Below, one piece after another: positions 21,420 to 31,059 of a stretch of 64,000 nt of DNA (position 1 is the first letter of the stretch; each line of letters starts with the position of its first letter). The position numbers and the translations under genes are program-made. The stretch comes from Rhizomys pruinosus (lineage: Eukaryota > Chordata > Mammalia > Rodentia > Spalacidae). The notes beneath the pieces were generated by a model. It saw only the letters and a program-made list of their open reading frames with translations, searched no databases and had not been told where the DNA came from. The stretch spans positions 224,990 through 288,989 of the forward strand of contig VZQC01010403.1 in assembly GCA_009823505.1 (NCBI GenBank). Direction: 5' to 3'.

Positions 21420-22078
21420 GAATGAAGATGTCCCCCTGTAGGCCCCAAATATTTGAACACTTGGTCTCCAGTCCGTGGTGTTGTTTGGGAAGGGTCAGGG
21501 AACATTCAGGAGGTGTGGCCATGCTGGAGGAAGCACGTCACTGGGGGTGGGCCTTGACAATTGAAAGCCATGCTCCGAGTCAAGCATGCACAGGCACTGG
21601 GCCCCCAGGTTGGCCAGGTCGCTGTTGAGGATCAACAGGCTGATCTCGCAGCCTGACGCCATGGTGCGGGTTCCCCAGGGATTTTTGTATCTTAATTCAC
21701 TCTATTAGTCTGTCTTTTAAATGGGGAGATGAGGCCATTGGTTTTTAAAGTTATTGAACAATGTATATTAGTTACAGTTAATACACGTCCTGCTTGTATT
21801 TTTGGTCCAATTTTGTATTTCTATCAATAAACTTGTTTTCTTTTTATAAAAAAAATAAAATAAAAAAATGTTAGGGCTAAAAAAAAAAAAAAGAAAGCCA
21901 TGCTCCACGTCTAGTTGCTGTCTCTGCTGCCTGAAGATGGGAGCTCTCGGCTTTCTGCTCCTGCTGCCTCCCTACCATGATGGACTCTCATCTGTCTAGT
22001 CATAAGGCCAATAATCTCTTCTATAAATTGCCTTGGTCATGATATTTTAACACAGCAGCAGAAAGGTAACTAATACAG
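21420..22078 (+). mobile_element. Medium-reiterated rodent repeat, split by an Rpe retrocopy
   Basis: Left part 'gaagatgtccccctgtaggccccaaatatttgaacacttgg ... gggggtgggccttgacaattgaaagcc', right part 'ctgcctccctaccatgatggactc ... ggtcatgatattttaacacagcagcagaaaggtaactaatacag'. The same architecture occurs at 24088-24437. I recognise the family as widespread in rodents but do not assert its database name. Confidence 0.7.
21577..21892 (+). pseudogene. Rpe: Rpe (ribulose-5-phosphate 3-epimerase) retrocopy with inverted 5' segment
   Basis: The insert has a 14-bp TSD, gaaagccatgctcc, at 21563-21576 and 21893-21906. From 21673 down to 21577 the minus strand reads a short 5'UTR, an ATG at 21662-21660, then MASGCEISLLILNSD and on to ANLGAQCLCMLD. 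This is the N terminus of ribulose-phosphate 3-epimerase, the cytosolic pentose phosphate pathway enzyme. From about 21680 the insert continues in the opposite (plus) sense as an mRNA-like 3' end, with AATAAA at 21826-21831 and a long A-rich tail to 21892. A 5' piece inverted against a 3' piece, with the middle deleted, is the twin-priming product of L1 machinery. The central coding region and active site are absent. Part of 21670-21790 also weakly resembles antisense L1 ORF2, so the origin of the middle is less sure than the Rpe start. Confidence 0.8.
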
Positions 22079-22084
22079 AGGTAT

Positions 22085-23155
22085 ATTATTTTCTACTTTT
22101 ATTAGTCATACATTGCTTTGGTATGAGCTGAAAAAATAATAAAGGAAAGAAGAAAAAGAAAGCATTCATGGCTTTGACCCTAGGACTGCCAAGTAGAAAA
22201 CACTACCACATTAGTCTGCAAAAATAATAATTGTAAAGGGTTTTGAGATAAATGAGAGTGGGAACGTTTCATTTATATTTCACAATTTGTAAGGCATGTA
22301 AGGAAAAATGGGGTGGATGAGATATTCCCAGATGTCTGGACCCATCAACTAAAGAGCCAAGTAGACAAGGTCAGACACCCTGTGGTAATGGGAGAGCTGC
22401 TTGGTTGTGGGTAGGATGAATAAATGGTTTGTGAGGACTGTGAGGTCATTAGAAGATAACACTGAGTCTGTGTAGACAGCGTCCAGCCCAACTGCACTCT
22501 CCTAACCTTTCTGTTCCAGATCCCTTTTTCTGACACCCCAAGAACTTGGGAACCTGTCTAAAACTGCAACTTCTTGTGCAGTGGTGTGGGAGAAAGCAGA
22601 TTGGCACTTCATTCTCCGAGGACCATGTGGGGTGTGGCCAGAGGCAGAGAGACACCAGGCTTCTCTCTTCCTACCTTGGGCAGTGACTAAACAGAATGAA
22701 TTGCCCCATCTACTGCTCAGGAGCAGGGGTGGCCAGTGGGGTTTGCCAGGCACACAGGCACACAGGCCCGACAGAGCTGCATTAGTGGGCTGCACCCCAT
22801 CCAGGAGAGGCCTCCTCTTGGCTCCAGAAAATTAAAGGAGTGAGCCCCCCCCCACTCCCACCCCTCAGCTGAGGGAGCTAGTTCATTCTAAGTTCAGCAC
22901 ATCCCATATACTCAACTATGGTTCCAACTGACTGCAGCACAAATACCTTGATGTATCTAGGCTGTGGAATAAACTACCAACAGTAGGACTAGCCCAGTCA
23001 AGGGGACTCAGTAACCTGTAGGAGGAATGGCACATAAAAGTATCTTCTAATGACTATCCTGAATGTCACCTTGACTTCAGCCCATTCCTCTCAACTCATC
23101 ATTCTCCTACACCAGATAGGAGGCTGTGTGCTTGTGAAAAAAGCTTAGATCTACC
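22085..23155. other. Single-copy DNA, no gene seen
   Basis: Several overlapping frames on both strands at 22345-22835 have no family resemblance. A C-rich run lies near 22845-22865. No repeat recognised. Confidence 0.4.
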
Positions 23156-23171
23156 TTCCCACTATTCTTTT

Positions 23172-23412
23172 TTTTTAATTTATTTATTTCTGTATGTGTA
23201 TCAATGTACTGTCTGCATGTAGGTCTGTGCACCCGTGTCGTGCAATTTCGCGGAGGTCAGAAGAGGGTGTCGGATTCCCCTGGAACTGGAGTTCTCCTGG
23301 AATTGGAGTTACAGACGGTTCTCAGCTGCCATGTGGGTGCTGGGGATCGAACCCGGGTCCTCTGCAAGAACAGTCGGTGCTCTCAACCACTAGGCCATCT
23401 CTCCAGCCCCCC
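23172..23412 (-). mobile_element. B2 SINE, duplicated subfamily ('tacagac' type)
   Basis: TSD cccactattctttt at 23158-23171 and 23413-23426. Reverse B2 with the 17-nt duplication and 'gttacagacggttctcag'. Very well preserved. Confidence 0.97.
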
Positions 23413-23663
23413 CCCACTATTCTTTTATAACTAGTTACTTACCCACCACTATCGATTGTGATATAAAAATTATGGAGTTGCCTGTCCAGGGCAACCTCCA
23501 CAGCCTGAAGAGAGGTTGTAAAGAAGCAGAGAGAATTCTCAATGATTACAGCAAAATGTCCAGGACTTACATAAGCAGGATTTCTGTAATCTTAATATAT
23601 CAGTCCATAGACTGTGAAGCAGAGTAGATAGTCCTCCCAGGGAGGGATGAAAAAACTACAAAC

Positions 23664-23905
23664 AGGGGCTGGAGAGTGACTCAGTGGTTAAGAGCACTGG
23701 CTGCTTTTGCAGAGGGCTGGGGTTCAGTTCCCAGCACCCACAGAGCAGCTAATGACTGTCCATAACTTCAGTTCTCGGGAATCCCACACCCTCTTCTAAC
23801 CTCTGTGGGCATTGTGTGACATGGGTGCAATTACATACATGCAAGTGAAACACTCATACATATTAAAAACAAAACAAAACAAAAACAGGAAAACACAGGG
23901 AACAT
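23664..23905 (+). mobile_element. B3 SINE
   Basis: Forward: 'ggggctggagagtgactcagtggttaagagcactggctgc', 'cccacaccctcttctaacctctgtgggcattg', 'aaaacaaaacaaaacaaaaac' tail. Confidence 0.93.
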
Positions 23906-24002
23906 TCAGATTCTGTAGTACTATACGAAGAGAAGTGAGTCAGAAGGTTAGAAAAACAAAAAAGAGATGGAGGGATAGTAATTACTCAGCATATATTGGA
24001 AG

Positions 24003-24055
24003 GAAATATCCCTGACCCAAGATAAGACAAGCTTATCTTGGGTCAGGGATATTTC
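24003..24055. repeat. Perfect 24-bp inverted repeat (hairpin) with 5-nt loop
   Basis: The arm at 24003-24026 is the exact reverse complement of 24032-24055, separated by acaag (24027-24031). No mismatch is present in 24 pairs. It lies just after a B3 SINE and before a medium-reiterated repeat, in sequence that I cannot otherwise assign. Confidence 0.97.
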
Positions 24056-24087
24056 TGAATTATAAAGACAAAGGGAAAATAAGCTAA

Positions 24088-24437
24088 GATTCTGTTGTGG
24101 GTTGAAATTGAAATGTGTCCATAGGCTGATGTGGTTCAACACGTGGCCTCCAGCAGGTGGCGCTGTTTGAGCAGTTTGTGAAACCTTTGGGAGATAGCAT
24201 GGTCTTGCTGGGGGAACCAGCTGGCTGAGGCTTTATTTTAGCCCCACCCCACTTCCTGTTCACTGCTTCCTGCCTATGTATATAGTGTGACCAGCTAGTG
24301 TCCTGCTTCTTCCCTGAGGTTTTCCCAAACTATGTTGAAACTATTCCCTGAACTGTAAACCTAACTAAACCCTTTCTCCATAAGGTGCCTGTCATCTCAG
24401 GTATTTTGTCATAGCGACAAGAAAAATAACCAATACA
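24088..24437 (+). mobile_element. Medium-reiterated rodent repeat (same family as 21420-22078)
   Basis: 'gtgggttgaaattgaaatgtgtccataggc ... caggtggcgctgtttgagcag ... cttgctgggggaacc', ending 'aggtattttgtcatagcgacaagaaaaataaccaatacag', the same 3' terminus as at 22078. Confidence 0.7.
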
Positions 24438-24439
24438 GA

Positions 24440-25305
24440 TTCCAAAGCGAATGAGTGTCTATAGAAAAGAAAGGGAACCTGACCAGCATTCCTAGCTTGT
24501 TAAGACATACACGTCAGGATCTAGGAATTCTTTACCTGTTAGGGGGAAAGACGGACCCTCAAAGTGGGCACACATTGCCCTATCTGAAGAAACTGCTGCT
24601 GATATCTTGTTATCAACATTTGATGAAGAAGGTGTTCTTGAGAAGTGTAAAGTGGGAAATCGATGCTGAGATATGGATCATGGAAAACGGATGATAATGA
24701 TGTCAAATGAGGATTATGAATCAGAAGTGACATACTCTGAGAGAAAATCTAATAGAATCGTGGAACTGAAAAATCATAATTATCTGGATTTGAAAGAGGC
24801 ATGTCTGTGGGAGAAGAGGCTGGAGAAGAAAGCAGATCTTGTCTTGGTGGAGAGGGAACGAGGACAAAGAAATGAGGGAGAGAAAGGAAGGAAAAACAGA
24901 AGATGGACTAAGGGAGACCAGGAAGGTGACTGGAGGCAGAAGGTGCTGAGGTGTTGGCCAAGCCTGCATGACGCTTGATTTAGGATTCAGTCAGTCATAT
25001 AGGACGCTGATGGAGTGAACATCTGGGACAAAGTGCTGAGAATCTCCTTAGTGCTTCCTCTGTGAACCTGCACGGTGCCCAGCATCTGCTGGCTTCTGGA
25101 TTGTAGCTCTGTCCCCAGGACCACCATCCAGTTGGGAGATGTGTTTGTTTAGTTAGCAGCGTGAACTAAGCCTGAGATCTTTCTATGTATGATGTGTGGC
25201 TGTAATGTATCTACTCAGTTTAAAAATGCCCGTTCACATATGGCCAGCACTAATTAGATGCGGTAGGCTATCTATAATAATAAAAAAAAATTTTTTTTAA
25301 AGTCA
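24440..25305. other. Single-copy, purine-rich DNA, no gene seen
   Basis: A 101-codon plus frame (24673-24978), rich in Lys, Arg and Glu, reflects GA-rich base composition. No recognisable domain or splice evidence. Confidence 0.4.
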
Positions 25306-25309
25306 TAGA

Positions 25310-25463
25310 GGCCAGGCATGGTGGCACATGCCTTTAATCCCAGCACTTGGGAGGCAGAGAGAGGCAGATCTCTGTGAGTTCAAGGCCAGCCCCATCTACA
25401 GAGTGAGCTCCAGGCCAGCTGGGACTAAAGGGAGATCCTGTCTCAAAAAAAAAAAAAAAAAAA
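25310..25463 (+). mobile_element. B1 SINE
   Basis: Forward, full length: 'gccaggcatggtggcacatgcctttaatcccagcacttggg' to 'gatcctgtctc' plus A19 tail. Confidence 0.95.
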
Positions 25464-25474
25464 GAAAATGAAAA

Positions 25475-26160
25475 CAAAGGACATATAGTTGGAAGGAAGA
25501 TAGGTTGGGAGGTCTTGAGGGGGTGGTTGGAGGGAGGTAGGAGCTGAATAAGATCAAAACACATTATATACTTGTATGAAATTTATTAAATAATAAAAAC
25601 ATTATAAAAATTATTCAGCTTCATCCACTTAAGGCTCAGGGAATATTGGAGAAGAGGGGGTGGAAAGATTGTAGGAGTCAAGGAGGTGATGCAAAACCAA
25701 TTGGAAATGAATCCTACAAGCTACTGGGACCCTGTTCATATGAACCTACAGCATTGGTATCAGCATGCACAAGACACATGCAAGCTCAGCTTGACAAAAA
25801 AACAAAAAACAAAAAACAAAAAAAACCCCAGCACAGAATTGCAGAAATGGGTAGTAGAGCACAATTTGGCTGAAGAAAGACTAGCAGCTGATTGCAGCTG
25901 GGTGAGGAAGAACTGGCCTCCTTTAGGAAAGGGACTCCAAATAGGCTGGTTAGAGCTCGGGGGATGAGCTGGCACTGAGGAGTGGGTAGGGAGAGTAGTT
26001 TGGCACAACAGACCCTAGAACGAATGACAGAATGTGTGAACTCGGGGTGGGGTGCAGAAGGGTGCCAAGAGAAAAGTGGGTACAAAGGCGATTAAGACTG
26101 AAAAAAAATCTGCATGAAACACATAAAAATTTCAATGACAATTTATAATAAAAAAGCTCT
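25475..26160 (+). mobile_element. L1 (Lx-like) 3'UTR, sense
   Basis: Contains rodent L1 3'UTR phrases: 'gaagagggggtggaaagattgtaggagtc', 'gctgattgcagctgggtgaggaag', 'gacagaatgtgtgaactcggggtgggg', and an end 'tctgcatgaaacacataaaaatttcaat'. The layout matches that at 28913-29540. The first 130 nt may be the 3' tip of a second L1. Confidence 0.75.
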
Positions 26161-26298
26161 TGTTGTTTTTAAGCCTGAATTTATAGCAACTGCATAGTGA
26201 GTGAGCAAGCACCGGTTGGTCATAGTTTGCACTAGAAGCCTTGAGTCTGCAAGTTCTCTGTTGTTTGTTCATGGATACATATGTGGCTGGAGAATATT

Positions 26299-26541
26299 TA
26301 AAAATTTTTTAAATTAATTTTATTTATTTCTGTATGTGTATGACTGTACTGTCTGCATGCAAGTCTGTGCACCAGTGTTGTGCAATGCCGCGGAGGTCAG
26401 AAGAAGGTGTCAGATTCCCCTGGAACTGGAGTTCTCCTGGAATTGGAGTTTCAGACAGTTCTCGGCTGCCATGTGGGTGCTGGGGATCGAACCTGGGTCC
26501 TCTGCAAGAGCGGTCAGCGCTCTTAACCGCTAGGCCATCTC
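26299..26541 (-). mobile_element. B2 SINE, duplicated subfamily ('ttcagac' type)
   Basis: TSD tgtggctggagaatatt at 26282-26298 and 26542-26558. 17-nt duplication present. 'gtttcagacagttctcgg' diagnostic. Confidence 0.97.
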
Positions 26542-26564
26542 TGTGGCTGGAGAATATTAAATAT

Positions 26565-26752
26565 ACAGGTAGTGGGTTGTGGAATAGCTCAATGGGCAAA
26601 GGTGCTTGCTACCAAGCCCGATGACCCACGTTCAAGCCCTGGAAACACTGTAGAAGGAGAGAACCAGCTCCTACAAGTTGTCTCCACCTTCACCTACCTG
26701 CTGTGGCACGTGGGTGCCTCCTCCTAACAAATAAATAAATGTAAAAAATTCA
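26565..26752 (+). mobile_element. B3A-type SINE
   Basis: Forward: 'aatagctcaatgggcaaaggtgcttgctaccaagcccgatgacccacgttcaagccc', 'agaaggagagaaccagctcct', 'aaataaataaatgtaaaaa' tail. Confidence 0.85.
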
Positions 26753-26924
26753 TGTGGGCAGTTTACAAGTCTTCTCGGGCTTCTGGGATTCGCATACTTT
26801 CTCCGACGTCTTTTATGCAAACACATGGCATTGTAATGAGACAAGAGTTGGTGGTTGTATGCTTTCCAGTTTTCTGCCCTTGTACACCCCCTCTGCCTGC
26901 CTGTATCCTTGTAAGGACTGCTTT

Positions 26925-27012
26925 TATTTTGCTTTTTGTAGTAGTGAGGGTGGAACCCAAGGTCTTGTGCATGCTAGGCAAGCTCTCTACCACTGAGCTA
27001 TGTCCCTAGGAG
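26925..27012 (-). mobile_element. ID SINE
   Basis: Reverse ID: 'ggtggaacccaaggtcttgtgcatgctaggcaagctctctaccactgagctatgtcccta'. Confidence 0.85.
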
Positions 27013-27013
27013 T

Positions 27014-27318
27014 AGAGGTGTGCTTACACCAGGGTCACTACAGATATGTGAGTAATGTAGCATGCTTCAATCTTGCTATGGCAATGACATCACTAGGTGA
27101 TGGGAACTTTTAAACTCCAAATAATCTTTTGTGTGTGGGTCATTGCTTAGGGTTCCAATGTGATTCTGAAGCATGTCTGAGAGGAGCGCCCTCTGGTGGG
27201 GACGTCCCTGGTTTCCACCACTGGCACGGGGGTGGGGGCTCTGCAAGATCTTCCCTGGAGTTTGGTTGTTTTTCTCGAGTAATGTTTTCTCTGTTCCGTG
27301 CCATTGGTTGATGTCCAC
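27014..27318. other. Single-copy DNA, no gene seen
   Basis: No exon or repeat recognised. The reading frames here have no family resemblance. Confidence 0.35.
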
Positions 27319-27319
27319 A

Positions 27320-27557
27320 GTTTTTTTAAAAAATATTTTATTTATTATTTTTATTCTAGGTGTATGAGTGTACTGTGTGTATGTGTGTAAATGCTCCAGT
27401 GTTGTGCAGTGCCTGTGGAGATCAGAATAGGGAGTTGGACACCTGGAACTGGAGTTGTGGGTGATTGTTAGCTGCCATGTGGGTGCTGGGAATTGAACCT
27501 GGGTCCTCTGCAAGAGCAGTCAGTGCTCTTAACCACTGAGCCATCTCCGCAGCCCAG
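27320..27557 (-). mobile_element. B2/B3-type SINE, older
   Basis: Reverse: 'gtgtatgagtgtactgtgtgtatg', 'gctgccatgtgggtgctgggaattgaacctgggtcctctgcaagagcag', 'aaccactgagccatctccgcagccc'. Confidence 0.9.
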
Positions 27558-27617
27558 TGTCTACAGTTCTTATGTGCTTGTTTCTCTGACAACTTTGTGC
27601 AGTTTATTATTTCATCA

Positions 27618-27621
27618 GTTT

Positions 27622-27661
<40 letters not shown>

Positions 27662-27663
27662 TT
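27618..27663. repeat. (TTTA)n microsatellite
   Basis: About 10 uninterrupted ATTT units. Confidence 0.95.
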
Positions 27664-27696
27664 GTTTTCGACACTCCTAATGTGATTCTACTATGC

Positions 27697-27848
27697 ACTC
27701 TTTTTTTTTTTTTTTTTGTTTTTTTTTTTGTCGTTTTGAGACAGAAGGTCCCTCGTGTAGCCCCAGCTGTCCTGGAACTCATTATGTAGACCAAGCTGGC
27801 CTTGAACTCACAGAGATCCACTGGCCTCTGCCTCCCGAATGCCACTAT
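27697..27848 (-). mobile_element. B1 SINE
   Basis: Reverse: long T tail, 'cgttttgagacagaaggtccc', 'tgtagaccaagctggcc', 'cctctgcctcccgaatgcc'. The left-arm end is missing. Confidence 0.88.
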
Positions 27849-27884
27849 GTACTCTTAACTGGTACGCATTCTCTGTTTTACTTT

Positions 27885-28350
27885 ATTCTTTGCTGGGGTA
27901 TAGGCACATGTGTGTATACAGGTATGTGTGCTTATGCACACATGTGGAGGCCAGAGGTGGACATCAGGTGTCCTGCTCTATTGCTCTTTGCTTTATTCCT
28001 TGATTTCAGGCCTGTCACTGAAACTGGAGCTAGGCTGGTAGTCCCTCAACCCTCCCCACCCCCAGTGCTGGTGTTATAAGTGGTGTGTATGGCCATGCTT
28101 TTTTTTTTTTTTTTTTTTTTGAGACAGGGTCTCCTAGTAGCCTCAGCTGGTCTGGAACTCATTATGTAGACCAGGCTGGCCTTGATCTCAGAGACCTTCC
28201 TGCCTCTACCTCCCCAATGCTGGGATTCAAGACATGTACATCAGGCCCAGCTACACCTGGACTTTTCTGTGGGTTCTGGAAGTTTGAACTCAGGTCTTCA
28301 TGTTTGTGCAGTAAATGGCTTTACCTGCTGAGACAGCTCCCCAGCCCAAC
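27885..28350 (-). mobile_element. B4-type SINE split by a B1
   Basis: Left part 'acacatgtggaggccagaggtggacatcaggtgtcctgctc ... ccagtgctggtgttataa', right part 'gtgggttctggaagtttgaactcaggtcttcatg ... acctgctgagacagctccccagccc'. The B1 at 28100-28252 separates them. Confidence 0.75.
28100..28252 (-). mobile_element. B1 SINE inside a B4
   Basis: Reverse: T20 tail, 'gagacagggtctcctagtag', 'tgtagaccaggctggcc', 'ccaatgctgggattcaaga'. Confidence 0.9.
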
Positions 28351-28912
28351 TCTTCTCTATTTTAGGGAGGGCTATTCTGACCACTCGGCCATCAGTGATG
28401 GACAGCTCTGATGAAGAACAGTTCACGTTTAGGAATTCTCTGTCTCTAAGAAGGGGAAGCAGTCTTTCCTCTGATTAGCTCACTACTTTTTCTATGAATA
28501 GGAGGAATATCTTGACACTGAAGAAACAACTGAAGTTCCTAAGTAGGGAACTGTTAATATTATTTGTCAAGCCCTGCAAAAATCCAATTCCATCCAATAC
28601 CAAAGAAACATATTTGGGGTGGGATATTTTATTCTCCCACAAAAGCAATGCCTTCCTGAGCAAGTTAGCTCTGTCTGGACAAGCCTGAATCATGATGGAA
28701 ATGCTTGGGGTGCTGGGTCCCTGTCATGGCTGGCTTTGGTTATTAATATGACAGGAAAATACCTGGGAAGAGAGAACATCACCTGAGGAATTTCCTCTAT
28801 GGGATTGTCCTGTGGTCATGTGTGCAAGCCATTTTCTTCATGTAGGAGGGCCAGCCTACTGTAAATGATTTCACCTCTGGGCAGGTTGTCCTAGTTGTAT
28901 AAGAAAGCAGGC

Positions 28913-29540
28913 CGAATTGTTGGCAGCTGATTACTACTAGGTGAGAAAGATCTGATCTTCTTAAAGGGAGTGGCTCTAGATAGGCTGACCAGACCCCAGT
29001 GGATGAACTTGCACTGAGGGGACTATATCTGGGGACACTAACTTGACATAATAGGCTTTAATACAAGTGACAGAATGTATGAATTCCAGTGGGGTAGTGG
29101 GGGCTACGGGCAGGTGACAAGGGGAAGGGGGTATAAAGATGATGTTATGTTAGGGTCTTGGGGTCCCCCTCAAATTGCTGTAAAGTTGCAGCGAAGAGAT
29201 CACTCAGTTAACCACGTGGAGTTTTATAGGAGGATTTAATTACGACGCAGGGCTAACACTCAACTGGGGAGGAGTGTGGCCATGAGGTGTGGGTTACAGG
29301 GTAATTTATAAATACAACAGCCAGTCAGAGTCCAGCATCACAATTAAAGTTACTAATCAAGGGGAAACACGCAAAGCAAGCAAACCAATCATTCCCAGAA
29401 TGACTAAGGAAAAATGGCTTAATGTATCTGAGAACATTGTTCCTGAATTTTTACAATCCTCCACTTCAATGATTAAGATGTTCTGTATGAAATACACAAA
29501 AATTCAATACAAAATTCCAAAAAAAGAAAAATAAAATAAA
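28913..29540 (+). mobile_element. L1 3'UTR fragment, sense, itself split by an LTR
   Basis: 'gcagctgattactactaggtgagaaag', 'gacagaatgtatgaattccagtggggtag', then 'gatgttctgtatgaaatacacaaaaattcaatac' and an A-rich tail. The LTR at 29144-29468 interrupts it. Confidence 0.8.
29144..29468 (-). mobile_element. Solo LTR inserted in the L1
   Basis: Flanked by a 5-bp direct repeat atgat (29139-29143 and 29469-29473). On the minus strand it begins TGAAGTGGAGGATTG and ends ...CCCAAGACCCTAACA, with TATA-like tatttataaat and an AATTAAA signal between. The right (3') end has four extra bases before the TSD, so that boundary is not perfect. No internal retroviral sequence. Family unresolved. Confidence 0.65.
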
Positions 29541-29814
29541 AGAAGGCAGGCTGAGCACAGTCCAGAGGAACAAGCCAGTAAGCAGTGTTTCTCCGTGGTC
29601 TGTGCTTTAGTTCCCGTCTGACTTCCTTCAAAGATGGACTATCATTTGGAAGCATCAGAGCCAATAAACCTTTTGCTCCCCAAGTTGTTTTGCTCAGAGT
29701 GTTTTATCACAGCAATAGAAGCTAAACTATAACAGTTCCCAGGACGGCTCACTGTTTTTAGAGTTCTTAGCACAGGAGATTCATCTGGCAACTATATTTT
29801 AACTTGTGTTACTT

Positions 29815-30036
29815 AAAAAAGTAAACATTTTATTTACTTTAATTTTATGTGTATGTATGAGTGTTTTGCTGCGTGTATACAAGTGAACACATGTATGCAG
29901 TGTCTGTGGAGGTCAGAAGAGGGCATTGGATCCCCTGGAAATGGAGTTAAACCACCACATGGGTGCTGGGAGTCAAACCTGGGTTCTCTGCAGGAGCACC
30001 CAGTGCCCCTAACTACTGAGCAGTTTCTCCAGCCCC
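29815..30036 (-). mobile_element. B2/B3-type SINE, older
   Basis: Reverse: 'gtgtatgtatgagtgttttgctgcg', 'caccacatgggtgctgggagtcaaacctgggttctctgcagga', 'actactgagcagtttctccagccc'. Confidence 0.85.
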
Positions 30037-30290
30037 ATATTATGCTTTCATTGCTGTGATAAAATGCCTGGCACAACTTAAGGAACCAAGGGTTGACATT
30101 GGCTCACTGTTCGAAGTCCATCATGGAGGGAAAGACATGGTGGCCACGGTGTGAGGCTGTGCTTGGCCCTTCCTCTCCTTCATTCAGGGCTTATAGCCTA
30201 TGGAATAATGGCAACACATTCAGGGTGAGTCTAAACATTTCTGGAATTATCTCATAGACATAACAAGAGGTGTATTTCTATTTTAATTGA
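30037..30290 (+). mobile_element. Rodent medium-reiterated repeat ('gctgtgataaaatgcc' family)
   Basis: 'ctttcattgctgtgataaaatgcctggcacaacttaaggaacc ... ggctcactgttcgaagtccatcatggaggg', ending 'atctcatagacat...aattgacttgacaatga'. It is related to the elements at 32862, 36728 and 48005. Confidence 0.6.
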
Positions 30291-30294
30291 CTTG

Positions 30295-30801
30295 ACAATG
30301 AGTCCATTTGATATTCAAATGGCCAAACTAACTCCATTTTGTTCTACCTGATTTTGCTTTACTCTGTGTTTGTGCTAACCTCCCACCCCCATGCTAACTG
30401 CTGTCAGCCAGCCAGAACTGGTCCCATGAATGCTGCACCTGTAGACTCAGAGGGTGCATTGTTTCTACAGTACTGAGAAACTTTCAGATAGCCAGTAGCA
30501 TGTCCTCTCCCAGCATGTCCATGGAACCCGTTGTTTCTGCAATTCTAGGAGACTTGCTTTTTCTAACCGAAATGTTTTGTTAACTGATCTGCACCTGGTC
30601 TGGTGTAAATATGGTGATTTGATGTAATTTTTGGCTTTGCCCTCAGTGTGATGTAATTGTGGTTTTAAACTTTATAAACTCTGCTTCTCCTCCAGGTCAA
30701 GAGTTTTTTCCTATAAAGCCTCACTCAACCACCAGCTTTCTCCTAATAAAGCACTCTTGATTTCACCAAAAACTGTGTGGCATTTCTGTGAGGGTATTAC
30801 A
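30295..30801 (+). mobile_element. Solo LTR (endogenous retrovirus-like)
   Basis: LTR features: a 'tttataaactctgcttctcc' TATA-like region at about 30670, AATAAA at 30746-30751 ('cctaataaagcactc'), then about 50 nt to a 'gtgagggtattaca' terminus at 30801. No internal genes adjoin it. The left edge is uncertain and no clear TSD was found. Confidence 0.55.
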
Positions 30802-30894
30802 ATATATATGTGTGTATATAAATTTATAAGTATAAATGAGTGCAATATTTAAAGAAATAAAGATATAATGTATATATATGTAATATGTAGGATA

Positions 30895-31055
30895 GATTTT
30901 TTTTTTTTTGTCTTTTTGAGACAGGGTCTCCCTGTAGCCCCAGCTGTCCTGGAACTCACTCTGTAGACCAGGCTGGCCTTGAACTAACAAAGATCCACCT
31001 GACTCTGCCTCCTGAGTGCTAGGATTAAAAGTGTGCACCACCATGCGCGGCTTAG
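30895..31055 (-). mobile_element. B1 SINE
   Basis: Reverse: T-rich tail, 'ttttgagacagggtctccctg', 'tgtagaccaggctggcc', 'ccaccatgcgcggc'. Confidence 0.95.
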
Positions 31056-31059
31056 GATA

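Larger units (their letters stand above)
28725..29740 (+). mobile_element. Medium-reiterated rodent repeat, split by an L1
   Basis: Left half 28725-28912 ('atggctggctttggttatta ... cacctctgggcaggttg'), right half 29541-29740 ('ccaataaaccttttgctccc ... gtgttttatcacagcaatagaagctaaactataacag'). It is the same family as 37915-38310 and 43835-44160. TSD agaaagcaggc at 28902-28912 and agaaggcaggc at 29541-29551 mark the L1 insertion. Confidence 0.7.

Noticed and set aside
24673..24978. 101-codon basic/acidic frame
   Set aside because: Reflects purine-rich composition (Lys, Arg, Glu). No domain recognised.
26925..27012. tRNA-like sequence
   Set aside because: The A/B-box-like motifs belong to ID and B2 SINE heads, not to a functional tRNA.
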